Source: Zeus faber (Eukaryota; Chordata; Actinopteri; Zeiformes; Zeidae). From it: a stretch of DNA of 64,000 nt. Position 1 is the stretch's first letter, and every line of letters begins with the position of its first letter. The stretch spans positions 6,651,963 to 6,715,962 of the forward strand of contig OY482863.1 of the NCBI GenBank assembly GCA_960531495.1, given 5' to 3'. The translations under genes were made by a program, and so were the position numbers. Under the pieces are notes generated by a model, which saw nothing but the letters and a program-made list of their open reading frames with translations, was not told the origin of the DNA and ran no database searches. Shown in pieces: positions 1 through 12,714 of the stretch.

Positions 1-1184
1 TAAACCCACGTGTAATTCGCAACATCTATGTATGACGCTGCACCAGTATAGACAATGCTTGTAACATATACATACATTGCTACACTGGAATTGAAATTGA
101 ACATTTAGGTATTCCAACATTAATGGTATGAGCCACATCTGTGCTTACTTGCTGTGACATCTCGACAAGGGCCCCCCATAAAAAAATGCATATATCCAGA
201 TAGCACTGCAAGCAACGGTAATGCTTATACAAGAGTCATATTCCGAGCTTTGGGCCTGCAATATGTCACCCCTTAAGCAGCATAAATGTATTTTCATTGT
301 ATGGAGAACTAATCTATTTGAATTCAAGGTTTTTCATTATTTAGGTTTTTTTAAACACTGATCTCACTAGGCGTATAAATTAGTTTACTCTTCATATGTA
401 TTGACAAATAACACAAAGTATAAACATATATTTTCACAAAATATGCATTATTATATTAAATTATATTATTTACGAAATGCTAAAAAAATTGATTTTTTTT
501 TTTTGTACAATTCTGTAATGTATTCTTACAGGGATACAATCTTAGTGTGTACCAAGATAGATATGGGCTGCATGCTAACTGTGTTAGCTCAGTGCAAGGC
601 TGCAGGAGGAATGGACCATGCCATGCGATGACACCCGTAGTCGGTGCCATGCCACTGCTCCGAAGGCCCATTGCTCCGAAACCCACAACTCTCTCTAACC
701 CCGACCCTGACCGCTCCACTGAAGCGGAGCCTGACATGCGCTCCATGTCAGGCTCCGTAGAGCAGCGGTTCCCAACCACCGGGCTGCAGACCAGTGCAAG
801 GCATTTGCCACCGGCCAGAAGCAGGCTGTCGGACAAATGGGCTTTTGGTCCAATGGGGCACTTTGTCTCACTCTTCCAAGATGGGAGAGAGTGAGAGGGT
901 GGGAGAGAGAGAAAGTTAACACTGAATACTGCTCTGAAATTAGCACAAGTTCATTGTTTCACTGCTTTGTTTTAGCACAGCACTGATATGGTTTTGACAG
1001 GTTGTAATAAATCTATTACTGTTTTCTGGTGTTGCTTGTTCAACCCCCAGAGTGCTCAATATGTCTATGAAACTTCTTACCTATATTTCTACTCAAATAC
1101 ACACATATATACAGTATATACATATATATAGTATTTAACCCTCAAAATCACTTGAACTTGGCCTAATCATGAAGTGTATTACAT
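1..1184. other. Upstream DNA, no gene seen
   Basis: AT-rich. Around 760-830 a fragment AGCAGCGGTTCCCAACCACC looks like a hAT-type terminal end. The segment at 560-615 resembles another copy at 14885-14930 (TAACTGTGTTAGCTCAGTGC versus TAACTGTGTTTGCTCAATGA). Confidence 0.5.
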
Positions 1185-2250
1185 TTATACTTACACTGCA
1201 TGGTCAAACATATGTGGACACCGGAACATCACACCCATGTGCTCGGTGAACATTAAATTTCAAAACCATAGGCATTCATATGAGGATGGTTCCCGCTTTG
1301 CAGCCTCCACCCTTATGGGACGGCTCTCCACCACATTCTGGAACATGGCTGCAGGGATTTCCTCCCATTCTGAAACGAGAGCATCAGTGAGGTTGGGGCA
1401 GGGTGTTGGGTGATGGGGCCTGGCTCAGCATCCCAATCCATCCCCAAGGTGTTCAATGGGGTTTCAGGTGCGGGCTCCGTTCAGGCCAGTGAATCTCCTC
1501 TCCACACCAGAGTCAGTTAACCCTTTCTTTATTTTTGTGATGGAAAACATTTTGTCAAACAGAAAAGGTGTCCTCACCAAACTGTTTCCCTTCACCGTAG
1601 TGTAATTAAGGGGCCAAGCCCAAACCGTGAAAAACAATCCCAGACCAGTATTCCTCCACCTGCAGAATTTACCAGCTGCCACTATGCATTCAGGCAGGTG
1701 GCGTTCCCCTGGCATCCGCCAAACCCCCATTCGTCCGTCGGACTATCATTTGGTGAAACGTGATTTATCACTGCAGAGAATGCATCTCCACTTCTCCAGA
1801 GAGCAGTGGCGGTCATACTTACACTCTATACACCACTATCGCCGAAGCTTGGCATTGCACATGGTGATCTCAGGCTTGTTTGCAGCTGCTCAGCCATAGA
1901 AACATAGTTCATGAAGCTCGTGAGGAACGGTCCTTGTGCTGACGTTGCTTCCAGAGGCAGTTTGGGACCTGGCGGCGAGACCATTTTTACGCGCATCACA
2001 CATCGTCACCGGGCGGCCCCCGTTCAGCGAGCTGGCGTGGCCTGACGGTCCGTGATCACCGGTGTGGCTCCTCGACGTTTCCACTTCACAACAACAGAAC
2101 TGACAGTTGACTGGGGCGGGTCTAGCAGGGCAGAAATTTGACTAATTTGACTTGGCTTACCTTGACGGCGCCATGTTGAACGTCACCGAGCTCGTTCGCA
2201 GGGCCCATAATACCGAGTCGAGTCAGAGCAATCTGTGGAAGGACATGCTA
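1185..2250 (-). mobile_element. Decayed Tc1/mariner-type transposon, minus orientation
   Basis: Minus-strand translation recalls the fish Tc1-like transposase in shattered frames: MPGERHLPECIV, GLGLFFTVWAWPLNYTTVKG and the catalytic-region remnant around 1480-1700. Flanks resemble the ends of this element class (TGTGGACACC near 1211, GCCATGTTGAACGTCACCGA near 2171). Stops and frameshifts show it is dead. Subfamily not settled. Confidence 0.8.
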
Positions 2251-2393
2251 TCGTGTCGCGCTTCCATTTTTGGTCCACTGGCAAAGTCAAGGGGGTGGTC
2301 AAAGTTTTATTTTAGCTTGACATTGTTTGTTACTGAGAGATTTGAACTGACCCACCACCCTGGAAGGAAGTGGGTCATGTGTGTGTTTATGTG

Positions 2394-2395
<2 letters not shown>

Positions 2396-2444
<49 letters not shown>
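2396..2444. repeat. (GT)n microsatellite
   Basis: About 49 bp of GT dinucleotides; an open frame through it is spurious. Confidence 0.95.
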
Positions 2445-2450
<6 letters not shown>

Positions 2451-2699
2451 TGATGGAGGTCAATGGCCCTTGGATGGCCAGTCGGTCAGACGTGCCCCCA
2501 CCCACACACACGACACATGCAGTACATACATACATGACCCCTTCCCTCAACTTCAACACACACACACCGGACATTTTAAGCACCAAGTAGGCAATAGACA
2601 ACATGAGAAAATGCTCAACCCGGGCTTATAAATAAAATAGACAAAGTTAAGAGCCGCTGGAATAGATAAAATAAATTGTCCAGCGGCGTTTAACAAGGG

Positions 2700-4218
2700 T
2701 TCAACAAGAGTAGCTACTGAGTAATGGCTGCAGGAACGAAGCTATTTTTGTCCCGCTTGGCTCGGCACCTGGGGAGTCTAAACTTCCGACCAGAAAGACC
2801 CACGCGAGCCGGAATTTGCGGTGCAAGGGGTGGGAGTCGCCATTTTTAAATAGAGCCAGGTATCCGCCATGACTGTCCGATGTACAGGGACTACGCCGTG
2901 ACTCACCAATCAGCTTCCGACAGGAGACCGTTTAACGATCTGTTTCGAAGAGTTTGTGTCCCGAGGGACGGACTCCCAAACCATGACCCCAAAGTAGTTG
3001 ATTTCATCTTGAGAACACCGTGGATACAGCATTCAACGGACAGCCTTGTTTGGTTGCTTATTCATGTCTTCATTTTCAAATGACGTCCAGCCCACCTCAA
3101 AGATCACGTCTCGCTATCTCACGCTGACTGGGATTTTTAAAAAGACAAACGACAAACACGGAGAGGTTGGTCATCGACCTCTCGGAAGAGTGTCCGGCTT
3201 CTGCTGGAAGTGGTCATCTCTGCGGTCGCCCCGTTTTGATCCTCCATCCTGTTCACCGGTGAGGTTTAAAAAAAACAAAAAAAAACGACGCAGATTATCG
3301 ACGCCATGTTCAAAGCGTTAGGGACGGTTCCTTCGAGCTCGACTGCCAAACGGATACGCCATCCATCCGAAAGGTCACGCACACATAGGCACACAAATGA
3401 CCTTTACTGGACTCCCTCGCCCCCCCCCCCCCCCCCCCCCCGGCTCTCTCTCTCGGTCTCCATGCGCCTGCATCTGACTGAGTCACGCTCTCATCACCCT
3501 CCTCCTCCGCCTCTCGTCTCCTCTCCCACCTCCGCCTACCCTCTCGTTTCTTCTGCTTCGCACCCTCATCTCTCACCCTCCCTCTCCTGCAAACAACTCT
3601 GAATACAGTGCATCTAAAACTGTATCCTGCATCACCCTCGGTGTCTTTGTCCCCGACGCGGTGCAACAAGGTAGAGATATGGATCTTTCTCTCTTTCCAG
3701 CATCTTGTCTTTGACGTCCGCCCACTCGCAGCGTTTCTTTGCTTGTCTTTCCTGGACTTTCTCCGCTGGCTGGCGAGATACGAACAGCAAAACGCAAACT
3801 CAGGAAACACAATGAGGCTATTTCACTCCTGACTCGGTGCAAACGACAGTCTCTGAGTGGTTTGGCATCCACATTTAATTTGGCGGCGCGGAATTGACTG
3901 AAATCGACTCTCCGGTGGACTGCTTCTTCCGAAGGTCAGCAAAGCCAGAGCCGCTTTGGTCCACGGCACCGTTGTACCCCTCAAAGTTCAACCCAGGTTG
4001 AGCTGCAGGGAAAGACTTTGCGTCACAACCGGAAGCGAGTCCGCTGATCAGTGCAGTGAAATGGATTGAGCGGTGGCGCTCCGGTGTGATTACGTGTCTT
4101 CCAGGTTGCAGCTTGGGAGAGGGAGCGTTGACAGCCAACCGGGCGTCGGCGCTGCCCCTGCCGTTGCACTTGAACGCTCTAACATCTACTCGGAGGCTTG
4201 AGATTGCAAGGTCAAATG
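2700..4218 (+). promoter_or_regulatory. GC-rich stretch, candidate palmd 5' region
   Basis: Higher GC and CpG than the flanks, upstream of the acceptor that precedes the palmd ATG. No splice donor or TATA box could be assigned with confidence, so the 5' UTR exon is not placed. Candidate only. Confidence 0.25.
3420..3441. repeat. Poly-C tract
   Basis: About 22 consecutive C, in a GC- and TC-rich stretch that may belong to the palmd promoter side. Confidence 0.9.
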
Positions 4219-5000
4219 CAGTGGTGCCTTGGTTTACCAGCGCACTAACATACGGGTTTTCCGGGCGACGAGCCGTCGTTCCGTAGATTTTTTTTGTATT
4301 GATTTGCCAGCAATAATGTGGCGAGCGAATCCGGCCGTCACCCCGCGTCTCACTCCTTCACTTGGTGACCTGACCGTGGAAGCATCTCTTTTGTGTTTTG
4401 TGCTCGCGTTTTGTGCTTTTTGTGCAGTTATTTTGACTTTTTTTTTTTTCTAACCGTGGGTCATGATGTCGATTGAATTAAAGCATGAAATCATAGAAAA
4501 ACATGAGCGAGGTGTGCGTGTGATGGAATTGGCGAATTTTTTTAAGTTAAGCGAAAGAAGTGAAAATAAATAAATTGTAGCAATTGAGTTCAGCAATAAC
4601 GTGCAGCAACAAACGAAAGCGATCGAAAAAGCACGAAACGAAACGAACCCCTCCAACCTCCTCCGCCTATCTCCTCCACCCTCCACCTTCGCCAGCATCT
4701 TCCGTTAGTCCAAGTTGTCTGATCTCCAAGGTAAATACACTTCATAAAACCAGTTTATTTCCTTACATTCTCTTTTATTATGTTTTATTATGTTTTTATA
4801 CAACATTTGTTATTTATAAATACATTTTTCTTATTTAAAAACACGTAACAAAAAAAAATTGGGGTGGTTTTTTGGGGGCTGGAACGGATTAATGGCATTT
4901 CAATGAATTTCAATGGGGAAAACTGATTTGCTATACGAGCAGATTGAATTAGGAGCTCTGTCATGGAATGAATTAAACTGGTAAATTCAAAGTACCACTG
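4219..5000 (+). mobile_element. Tigger/pogo-like DNA transposon, truncated inside
   Basis: Inverted ends CAGTGGTGCCTTGGTTTACC and, on the other strand, CAGTGGTACTTTGAATTTACC, with TA following the right end. The interior at about 4463-4560 encodes MMSIELKHEIIEKHERG and VMELANFFKLSE, like the N-terminal helix-turn-helix of Tigger/CENP-B-type transposases, then a stop. Only this N-terminal part of the transposase remains (782 bp in total). Confidence 0.75.
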
Positions 5001-6397
5001 TAGTTGCAACTTTGGCCCAGTTGATGACGACCTTTTTTAAAGTGCTCTCAATCAGGACGCACGGCTTGGACAGCACCAAGACTCCACGACCAAATCGAAA
5101 ACTCTCTTCAGCCCTCGTAGAAGTTGTTCAATTTGTTGTTGCATGTAGAACCAAAAATATTCCTTTTTAATGTAAGTGTGGGTATAGTATAGTATAGCAT
5201 AGTTGTATCTGGTACAAGAAGGGTACAATTTGGGGTAACATGTGTTTTTGATTAAACACTAAGCCAGCACCAAAACCATGTCTCCTGGACAGTCTCTGGA
5301 GAGATCGAAGGGCTCCATCGATTAATTAAATCATGATATTAGTTTCCTGTCGACGATCGGCTGTCAACTCATACAGTAGTTAAAACTTTACGTTTGGCCG
5401 CCAAGTGAGACATTTTGCCAAGGCTCCAGCACGGAGCACCTCCATTGACGGACCCATAGTGTCCAGCATAAGTGCACATCGGCCTTCGAACGGGGACTTG
5501 TGTTGCCAAGTGATTATTTGTCTGGCAAGGCACAAGTGGTGTCTCGTGTTGCCTGGCAGTATTTTTCAGGACAGTAGGGCATGGGGAAAGTTGAGACGAT
5601 GTTTAAGGATGTCTAGGCATTCCCGAATCCGATCCGGTCCGGTTGCTTTCAAGGGCGTGTCTTTTTTTCATTCTTTCTCAAGGGTTGACCACGACCGTTG
5701 TTCCCGACCTCTCCTGGACCCTCCTAAAAAGCAACATAACTTTGTTTGTTGGTTACCAGGAGCTGTCAACATTGCACTTAGAAAATTTTATTTCACTTAT
5801 AAATGATGGAACGACAGAGTGAGATGGTACGTGGGAGTTGTAGTTGCCGACCGGCCACACGGAACAGATTTTTATGGGGTGCTGAATTGGCCTGTTGCAT
5901 TGACATCGTAGTTAACGGTGGTTGGTGAGGAATAGTCATGAGGCACAACGCTCAAGATATTACATCAGAAACATTTATTGGCATTTTAAATGGATTTATA
6001 AACGTATGCTTGGGTTTTGCAGCACAATTTAAGAATCTTTTTTAATCTCAAGACAGATCAGCCTCAACCCCCTCTAAATGTCTTTCAAGCTCTTAAACGG
6101 AACTTGGCTCAACCGACTTTCCCTTGGAGTGGTCCCTGTGTTGGCCCAGTGGTGGTGAGAATCTGCTTTGTTTATCACTGGTTGCCATGGTGCTGCTAAT
6201 ACGTGGGAATTAATGCTGGCTAACCGAAACCCCCGGTTTATATTTGGAGAGAACTTGAGGAAGAAAGGTCATTTTCTTTTTCTAGGTCCGTCGCCCTCTC
6301 TCCATGTCTTTTTTTGTCTTCTAAATTTCTCATCTCTCTCTCTCTCTCTCTCTCTCTCCCCCCGTTCCACCACCACCACCTCCCCCCTGGACCGCAG
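5001..6397. other. Upstream/intron DNA before palmd exon 1
   Basis: No coding exon seen. Ends in a (TC)n tract at 6332-6360 that serves as the pyrimidine tract for the first coding exon. Confidence 0.5.
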
Positions 6398-6404
6398 GGT
6401 CAGC

Positions 6405-6449
6405 ATGGAGGAAGCCGACCTGCTGAAGGAGAGGCTCCAGGCCATCACG
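6405..6449 (+). CDS. palmd: palmd coding exon 1 (residues 1-15)
   Basis: ATG in context GTCAGCATGG; donor ACG|gtaatg, ends in phase 0. Two candidate acceptors lie just upstream (before 6398 and before 6404), behind a long TC tract, so the ATG exon is an internal exon with 4-10 nt of 5' UTR. Confidence 0.9.
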
Positions 6450-9400
6450 GTAATGTCCTCTCACAACGTCTTACAAATCTAAGAAACTGGGCTCCTACCC
6501 CTCTTTCCCTCTTCTCCCTCTTTCTCCCCTCTTCTCTCCTCTTCTCTCCTCTTCTCTCCTCTTCTCTCCTCTTCTCCCCTCTCTTCCTGATCCCTCTCTC
6601 TCTCTTTCCTGCCGTTTCCTTTGTCATCTTGCTCTGCCCCCCCAGATTTAGATTTTTGATTAAATTGTGTATATATTAAAATTTCGACTGAAGAAATGCC
6701 AGTTTTCAGTGAACCTTAGTATTACATGTTTAATTAAAAATATTTCACTCTACCACAAAGTTCATTTTTTTCAGTAAGGGCCGAATGTTTCGGCTGTTCG
6801 GGTGCAGCGCTGCTGCGGAGCTGTCCATGGTCCAATGAGGTTCAAAGCCATCTGTGGCTCAAAGCTAATTTTGACCACTTTATCACTATTCCCTGTAACT
6901 TTTAGTTGTTTTTTTTCTTATATATTTTGAGTTTGCTAGAGATTATCTTATTACCTTTTTGCCAATATTTGTAATGGCTTTTTTGTCCAATAAATTATCC
7001 AAAGTTTCAAGAAGCTGCATTTAGAGTGCGTTTTGAAAACCGTCACAGACTTCTACCTGATCGAGACATCGCTACCATTGGATGCTGTGACAGTAATACA
7101 AATTAGAATAATAACGTCAAAATATTACTCACAGATCACTGGGAAGCCTGTGCGTGACGCGCCTTATAAATGTGTGGTCGGCCCGCGCATAACGCCCCCC
7201 CCGCAACCTCAATGTCACTTTAACTGCATGTGGCTATTAGCGCTGGTATTTGTGAATTGGATGTAGCACCGCGCACCGAGACGCTACTGGCGTGGCAGCG
7301 TGGTTAGGGATGCATTTCACCCTTTGCGGGTGCTGCGCAAGCCACGCAGTCCTTTTGTGACTTCGGCCCCCAGTGTGCAGATCTGAGAGATCGGGCCGCA
7401 GCCGATGTTGAGATCACCTCTTGCCTTTTCACAGAATACGGGCACAGTGTGATTTCTGTATTTCCCTGCCGCCACGACATGTTTTTTTATTTTTTTATTT
7501 TCCACATTAGCAAAGTACCTGACTTTCCTCTCTGTGGAAAGTGATGCCACTTCCGTTGCAGATAGCGTGAGCCTTGTCGTAGATGAAGACTGGGACTGTA
7601 AAGAGAGTAAATGAGGATAAAAATACCCGCAGACGTCACCGCGGACGTCCCCTTTGACTGAGGATTAGAGGATCTGGATCTATTTCGGTGTACAACAATG
7701 CTGCGTCGATATTCAATTGATAATAACAGTCCACATGCCGCAAAGGGTTTGCACGTTTTTTGAAAGTAAAATCAGTAAAACAGGAGAGATCAGATATTTT
7801 TGAAATTATTATTTAATAAGCTTGTCCTACGGTGCCTGCGGTTTGGCGTTTATTTATGGTCAGGAAGTTATGGAAACCATTTAATAGTTATAGGGAACAC
7901 TAGCATGTGCACTCACACATGAATATAATGTCCCCGCTAACGGGTACGGTGAGTGAGGTCGCAAAGGCCGATTCACTCTAAAACAAGCCTGCCATTGGCC
8001 ATCCTGGGCTGACAAGCTTTAAGAGCTTGGAACCGTACAGATTGATCACTATGTTGACATGCAGCTGTTAGGTTAAGGCTGAAGACTTGATATGAAATGA
8101 TGACTGGAGGACTATCTTCCATGGCCCAATTATAAACCATCTGTTTATATATATATATATATAAATATTGAATATTTGTTCCCACAGGACAAACGAAGAG
8201 TTCAGGAGGACATTGCCAAGAAGAGGAGACAGATTGAGGAAGAGAAGTTAAAATTCCAGTACATAAAGGTAATTTTCTGTCACAGCAAGAACCCATTTTG
8301 CACCAGACTGATGGTTTAGGAGTTTACATTTGTGTTCTCTCCAGTGAAGTTTTGGTAGCCTGTAAATTTCATCAATTAAACAGTTTGGCAGTTTTTTTTT
8401 ACTTGCACCGCAGAAGTTGCATCCCATGGGGCAAACCCCCCAACATACTCTTGAATTTCAAAATCATATAGCGTCAGTTCAGGGGCTGGAGACAAACATG
8501 ATGCTGTAGTGACAACAGACAGGTACAGTCTGGACATCGGCAAGGGCGACCAACGGCTCTGGACCAGGAACGGACTGAGCCTCAGCAGCGGCAGCCGACG
8601 GCTCTGAGTAGGGAACGGGCTGAGACTCGGCTGTGGCAGCCGATGGCTCTGGGACAGGAACGGACTGAGCCTCAGCAGCGGCAGCCGACGGCTCTGAGTA
8701 GGGAACGGGCTGAGACTCGGCTGTGGCAGCCGATGGCTCTGGACCAGGAACGGACTGAGCCTCAGCAGCGGCAGCCGACGGCTCTGAGTAGGGAACGGGC
8801 TGAGACTCGGCTGTGGCAGCCGATGGCTCTGGGACAGGAACGGGCTGAGCCTCAGGCCGGGATGGCTGACGGCTGTGGAACAGGAAAGGGTTGACCCTCG
8901 GCAAGGGTGACTGGAGTGACAGGCTCGGTGGAAACGGGAGGCGGAGACTCAGGAGCACCTGGGCGGCAGAGACTCTGCAACACTAGGCAGCGGTGACTCT
9001 GGAGCGCTGGGCAGCGGAGACTCTGGAGCGCTGGGGGACCTGCATGAGGTTGCGCCGCAAGGTCTCACACCTCCGAGATTTTGTGACTTGGTGGGGGAAG
9101 CCAAGGGGCTTTCCCTGGAAATCTATTGGAGGCTATGGGAGATCAGAGTTTTGTTGTTTTATTTATGATACGTTGGCCAAAATTGATCCGCAGCGCAATT
9201 CAGATAAGAAATTAGAAGTCTACCAATTACTTTTTGACGCAGAGACAAAATAGTCTACGCAAACAACTCACTCTGGTTTGGTGAATTTTGGTAAATTAAC
9301 AGAGTTGTTGTTGAGTTCGGTTTACAAATAAAAGGGAACATTTTTACTGGTATTTGTTTCTTTTTAGAAAATCTTGCAATGGGGGGGTGGGATAATTACA

Positions 9401-10044
9401 CATTGTGACTCCATTCTATAGTTCAGTAAGCTCCTCTGATCAGGACACAACTTCAACCTCCGTCTCCTGTCTCTTCATGGAACGGGCGGACCGACCAGCT
9501 CTTTTTCGGGCTCTTTTGTTGGTTCAACCACCATGAACAGCAATTCGTCCAGGGCAAAAACAAGCTCCGGCGCCCCGGGTGCAGCCATGTTTGCTGTCCC
9601 GCGCTCGTCTTTGTTTACTTCTTCCTGCCGCACACGGTACTTTCTCTCTACTGCCACCCGTGGTTTCTGAGAGTACTGCCACGGCGAATGTGCCGACCAT
9701 AAACGCTCTGTGCTCCCTGCGCAGGCGGCACGTGGCGCCGAGACCCGCCTGCGCCAAAGTATAACCGGGGCTTAATGAGTAAGGTGAAGAGGGCTGGCTA
9801 GGACGGGCGTCAGCAGTGGCGTGACATGGGGGGGCAGCGAGGGTGCCCCACCGCGGCGTGGGCCCCGAGCAGCAGCAGCTTCACTGGTTCAAGATTTAAG
9901 AGGTTTATTCGTCACATACATATACATACTTTCATACGTATACTGTATACAGTGAAATGTCCAGTCCAGTGAAATGTTCACTGGCTGCACCGTCGGTACT
10001 TGCGCCGCTGGGTGTCAGCTGTGCAGCGGCAGGAATGCAGAACC

Positions 10045-10078
<34 letters not shown>

Positions 10079-12671
10079 GGAGGGGGGCAAGGAACAGAAT
10101 AACTATAACCAAACATGGAAAAACCAGGAAGAGCATATAGTTGTCACAAAATCGTGACAGAACTATTCAGTGACAGGGAATAAATAAATTAACTTTTGTG
10201 AGAGAAAAATGCACATGATCAATTCTTTGCATGATGTTTTACATGTTTTATACAGGTCAATAGCCTTTGTATGTTACCTAGCTTTAAAAACACATTGCCT
10301 CTGGGTTTTAATGAGTCTGTCAGAGTTTATATGAAGAGTTCTTTCTAAACAATGTCAATTGTAGTATTGATAAACCAGATCACATTCCGTCCTCACTCAA
10401 CCTTGTTTGGAGATAAGGATAACCCCAGGGGGCTTGAAAGAGCATTGTGTGTTTGTTTTATGGCATAGTCTGTGACCGGAGTTTGACTGGTAAATCATTG
10501 TTTGAGGGTAACACCCGGGGGTATGATTGAGGGGCACAGTCTTGTAAATGACACCTGACCAATGGTACACAACCTCTCTTCGGTATGAAGCCCTCTTCGT
10601 CAGTAGTAGGGGCAGACTGAGCAGAACACCGCTTTGAAGCATGACCGTATCTTCCTCTTTATTCTGCAGAATAAATATCTTTAATACTCTCAGTTGTTTT
10701 GTGTTGCTGTAGCGTGCAGATTAACCTCACCCACCAGGCAGGAGAATTTCTCCAACACTTTCTCTCCGAGACATCACACATGATGCTGCAATGATTTCTG
10801 TGCTGACAACCATCTGGTCCGATTGTATTCCCAAAATCACCGTGAATGTCGTGCGGTGTTGAAATGTGCGATCAACAGAAGAAGGCGCTCAGGGAGCAGT
10901 GGTTGATGGACGGCCTCAGCCAGCAGACGGAGGAGGAGCATGAAGCCATGCGGCTCCAGGCCCAAAACGAACAGCAGCAGAGTGTCCAGCTGCAGAGCAA
11001 CATAGACAGGTACACCCCACCCCCCTTTGCTTTTAGTGCTGTGGAATAATTAAGTACAAAACCATAATGTATTGCCAGGCAAGCGGATTTATTCAAATAG
11101 AAAGAAGAATACAAACATGTAATACAACTTTGCACACCCTTGCCAATCACAGCAATAGACTAATGGTAGTTTTAATTACTGGTACCTTAATGGATGTGTT
11201 GTTGTGTTTGTGTGTGTGTGCGTATATATGTTTTGTTCATGGACAAAATAAATATACCGTCGCAAATCTACGACTTCCATTTATGGAAATTGGAGCCGTT
11301 CGTATTCTCACAAAATAGCTGTCCTTGCCCTAATGGTGATGTAATTGCCACGTTATTGCATGCTGCCCAGTGCTCTCGGCCAATAAGATTGCCTGGTGTC
11401 TCGTGCCAGTCACATTCCATTTTGTTCCAATGTAGCTGTCCTGTAAGCCAATCAGATTCTATTTTGGCAATAGCAGGTCAAGGCATTGCATCCCAGCGAA
11501 GACAGTTCTGTTTACTTTATTTTATAATAAAGGCCTGTTACATACCCTACACAAGAATAACACAAAGAGCAAGGAAAGGGCAGTTTCTCACCTTCTCACG
11601 AAGCAAACGTGTGCGTGTAATTCCTCGCTTTTCCCATAGAGGCGCTAAATACAACTACAGGTACTCCTCACTTAACGACCGAGTTCCGTTCCTAGGACCA
11701 GGTGGTTAAGCGGATTGGTCGATAAGCGAGGACCCGTGTTATTTCACAGAAAGGGGGCGTGGCTGGTATATAAAGTGTATATAGTATATATAGTGTATAT
11801 AGCGTTATTTCACGGTAAGAGGGTGTGGCGATTGCGTGTAGTGAATACTGACAGACTGTGGGAACGAGACTGAGACTGAGAACGGTGATGAGATGAGATG
11901 TATACAGTGTATATAGTATATAAAGTATATATAGTATATATAGTGTATGAAGGGTGATGCGTGATGAGCGGCTTGACGCTGAGACGCTGTGGTATTGCAC
12001 ACAGTGTACAATACAGACTGGTCAGAGAGCTGGTCGTACGTCCGAACGGTGTTTAAACAGGAAGGTCCTTAACTGAGTAGTACCTGTACTACTCAACAAA
12101 CTACACAACTGAATAACTAACCCAGAAACATGCACCGAAACGGCAGTGGAAATAACTTGGGTGTACACCCAGTTGTATGACACTGCGTCTCCACTGCATC
12201 GTTGAGAATATACAAAATTCCTCCTACGAAATTAGTGATTTTGGTGCCCCCTTGTGGATTAGCCGTTGTTGACTCCGGCAGGGCCCCAAAAACGCGCGCG
12301 GCAAAAGACTGAGGTCATGAGCCTGTCTGCAAACCACGTTTCAGAGACACTGTAAGGTTAGGGCCCAGGGCTGCATATTTGCTATGAAGGACAAATATAG
12401 GAAAACGCCAACCTCTCTCTCTCTCTCTCTCTCTTTTTCCAAGTCAGCCATTTCCAGTGGAGGTCAGGGGTGCAAAGTGTTAGCGGGATTAGGATCAGAG
12501 AGGGAGCTTACGCCATAACTTTCACCTACTTAACTCCCTGTGGAGGGAGCTCTGTGTGTCAGTTGCCCATCCCCAGACACTTATCCCCCTGTCGCGTTAT
12601 GTAACCAGGCTGCTTGGCCAGACCTCTTCTGTCTGGGCACACACACACAAACACACACACACACTTACAGA

Positions 12672-12714
<43 letters not shown>

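Noticed and set aside
1464-1730. Independent 88-codon minus-strand gene
   Set aside because: It is a broken piece of Tc1-type transposase.
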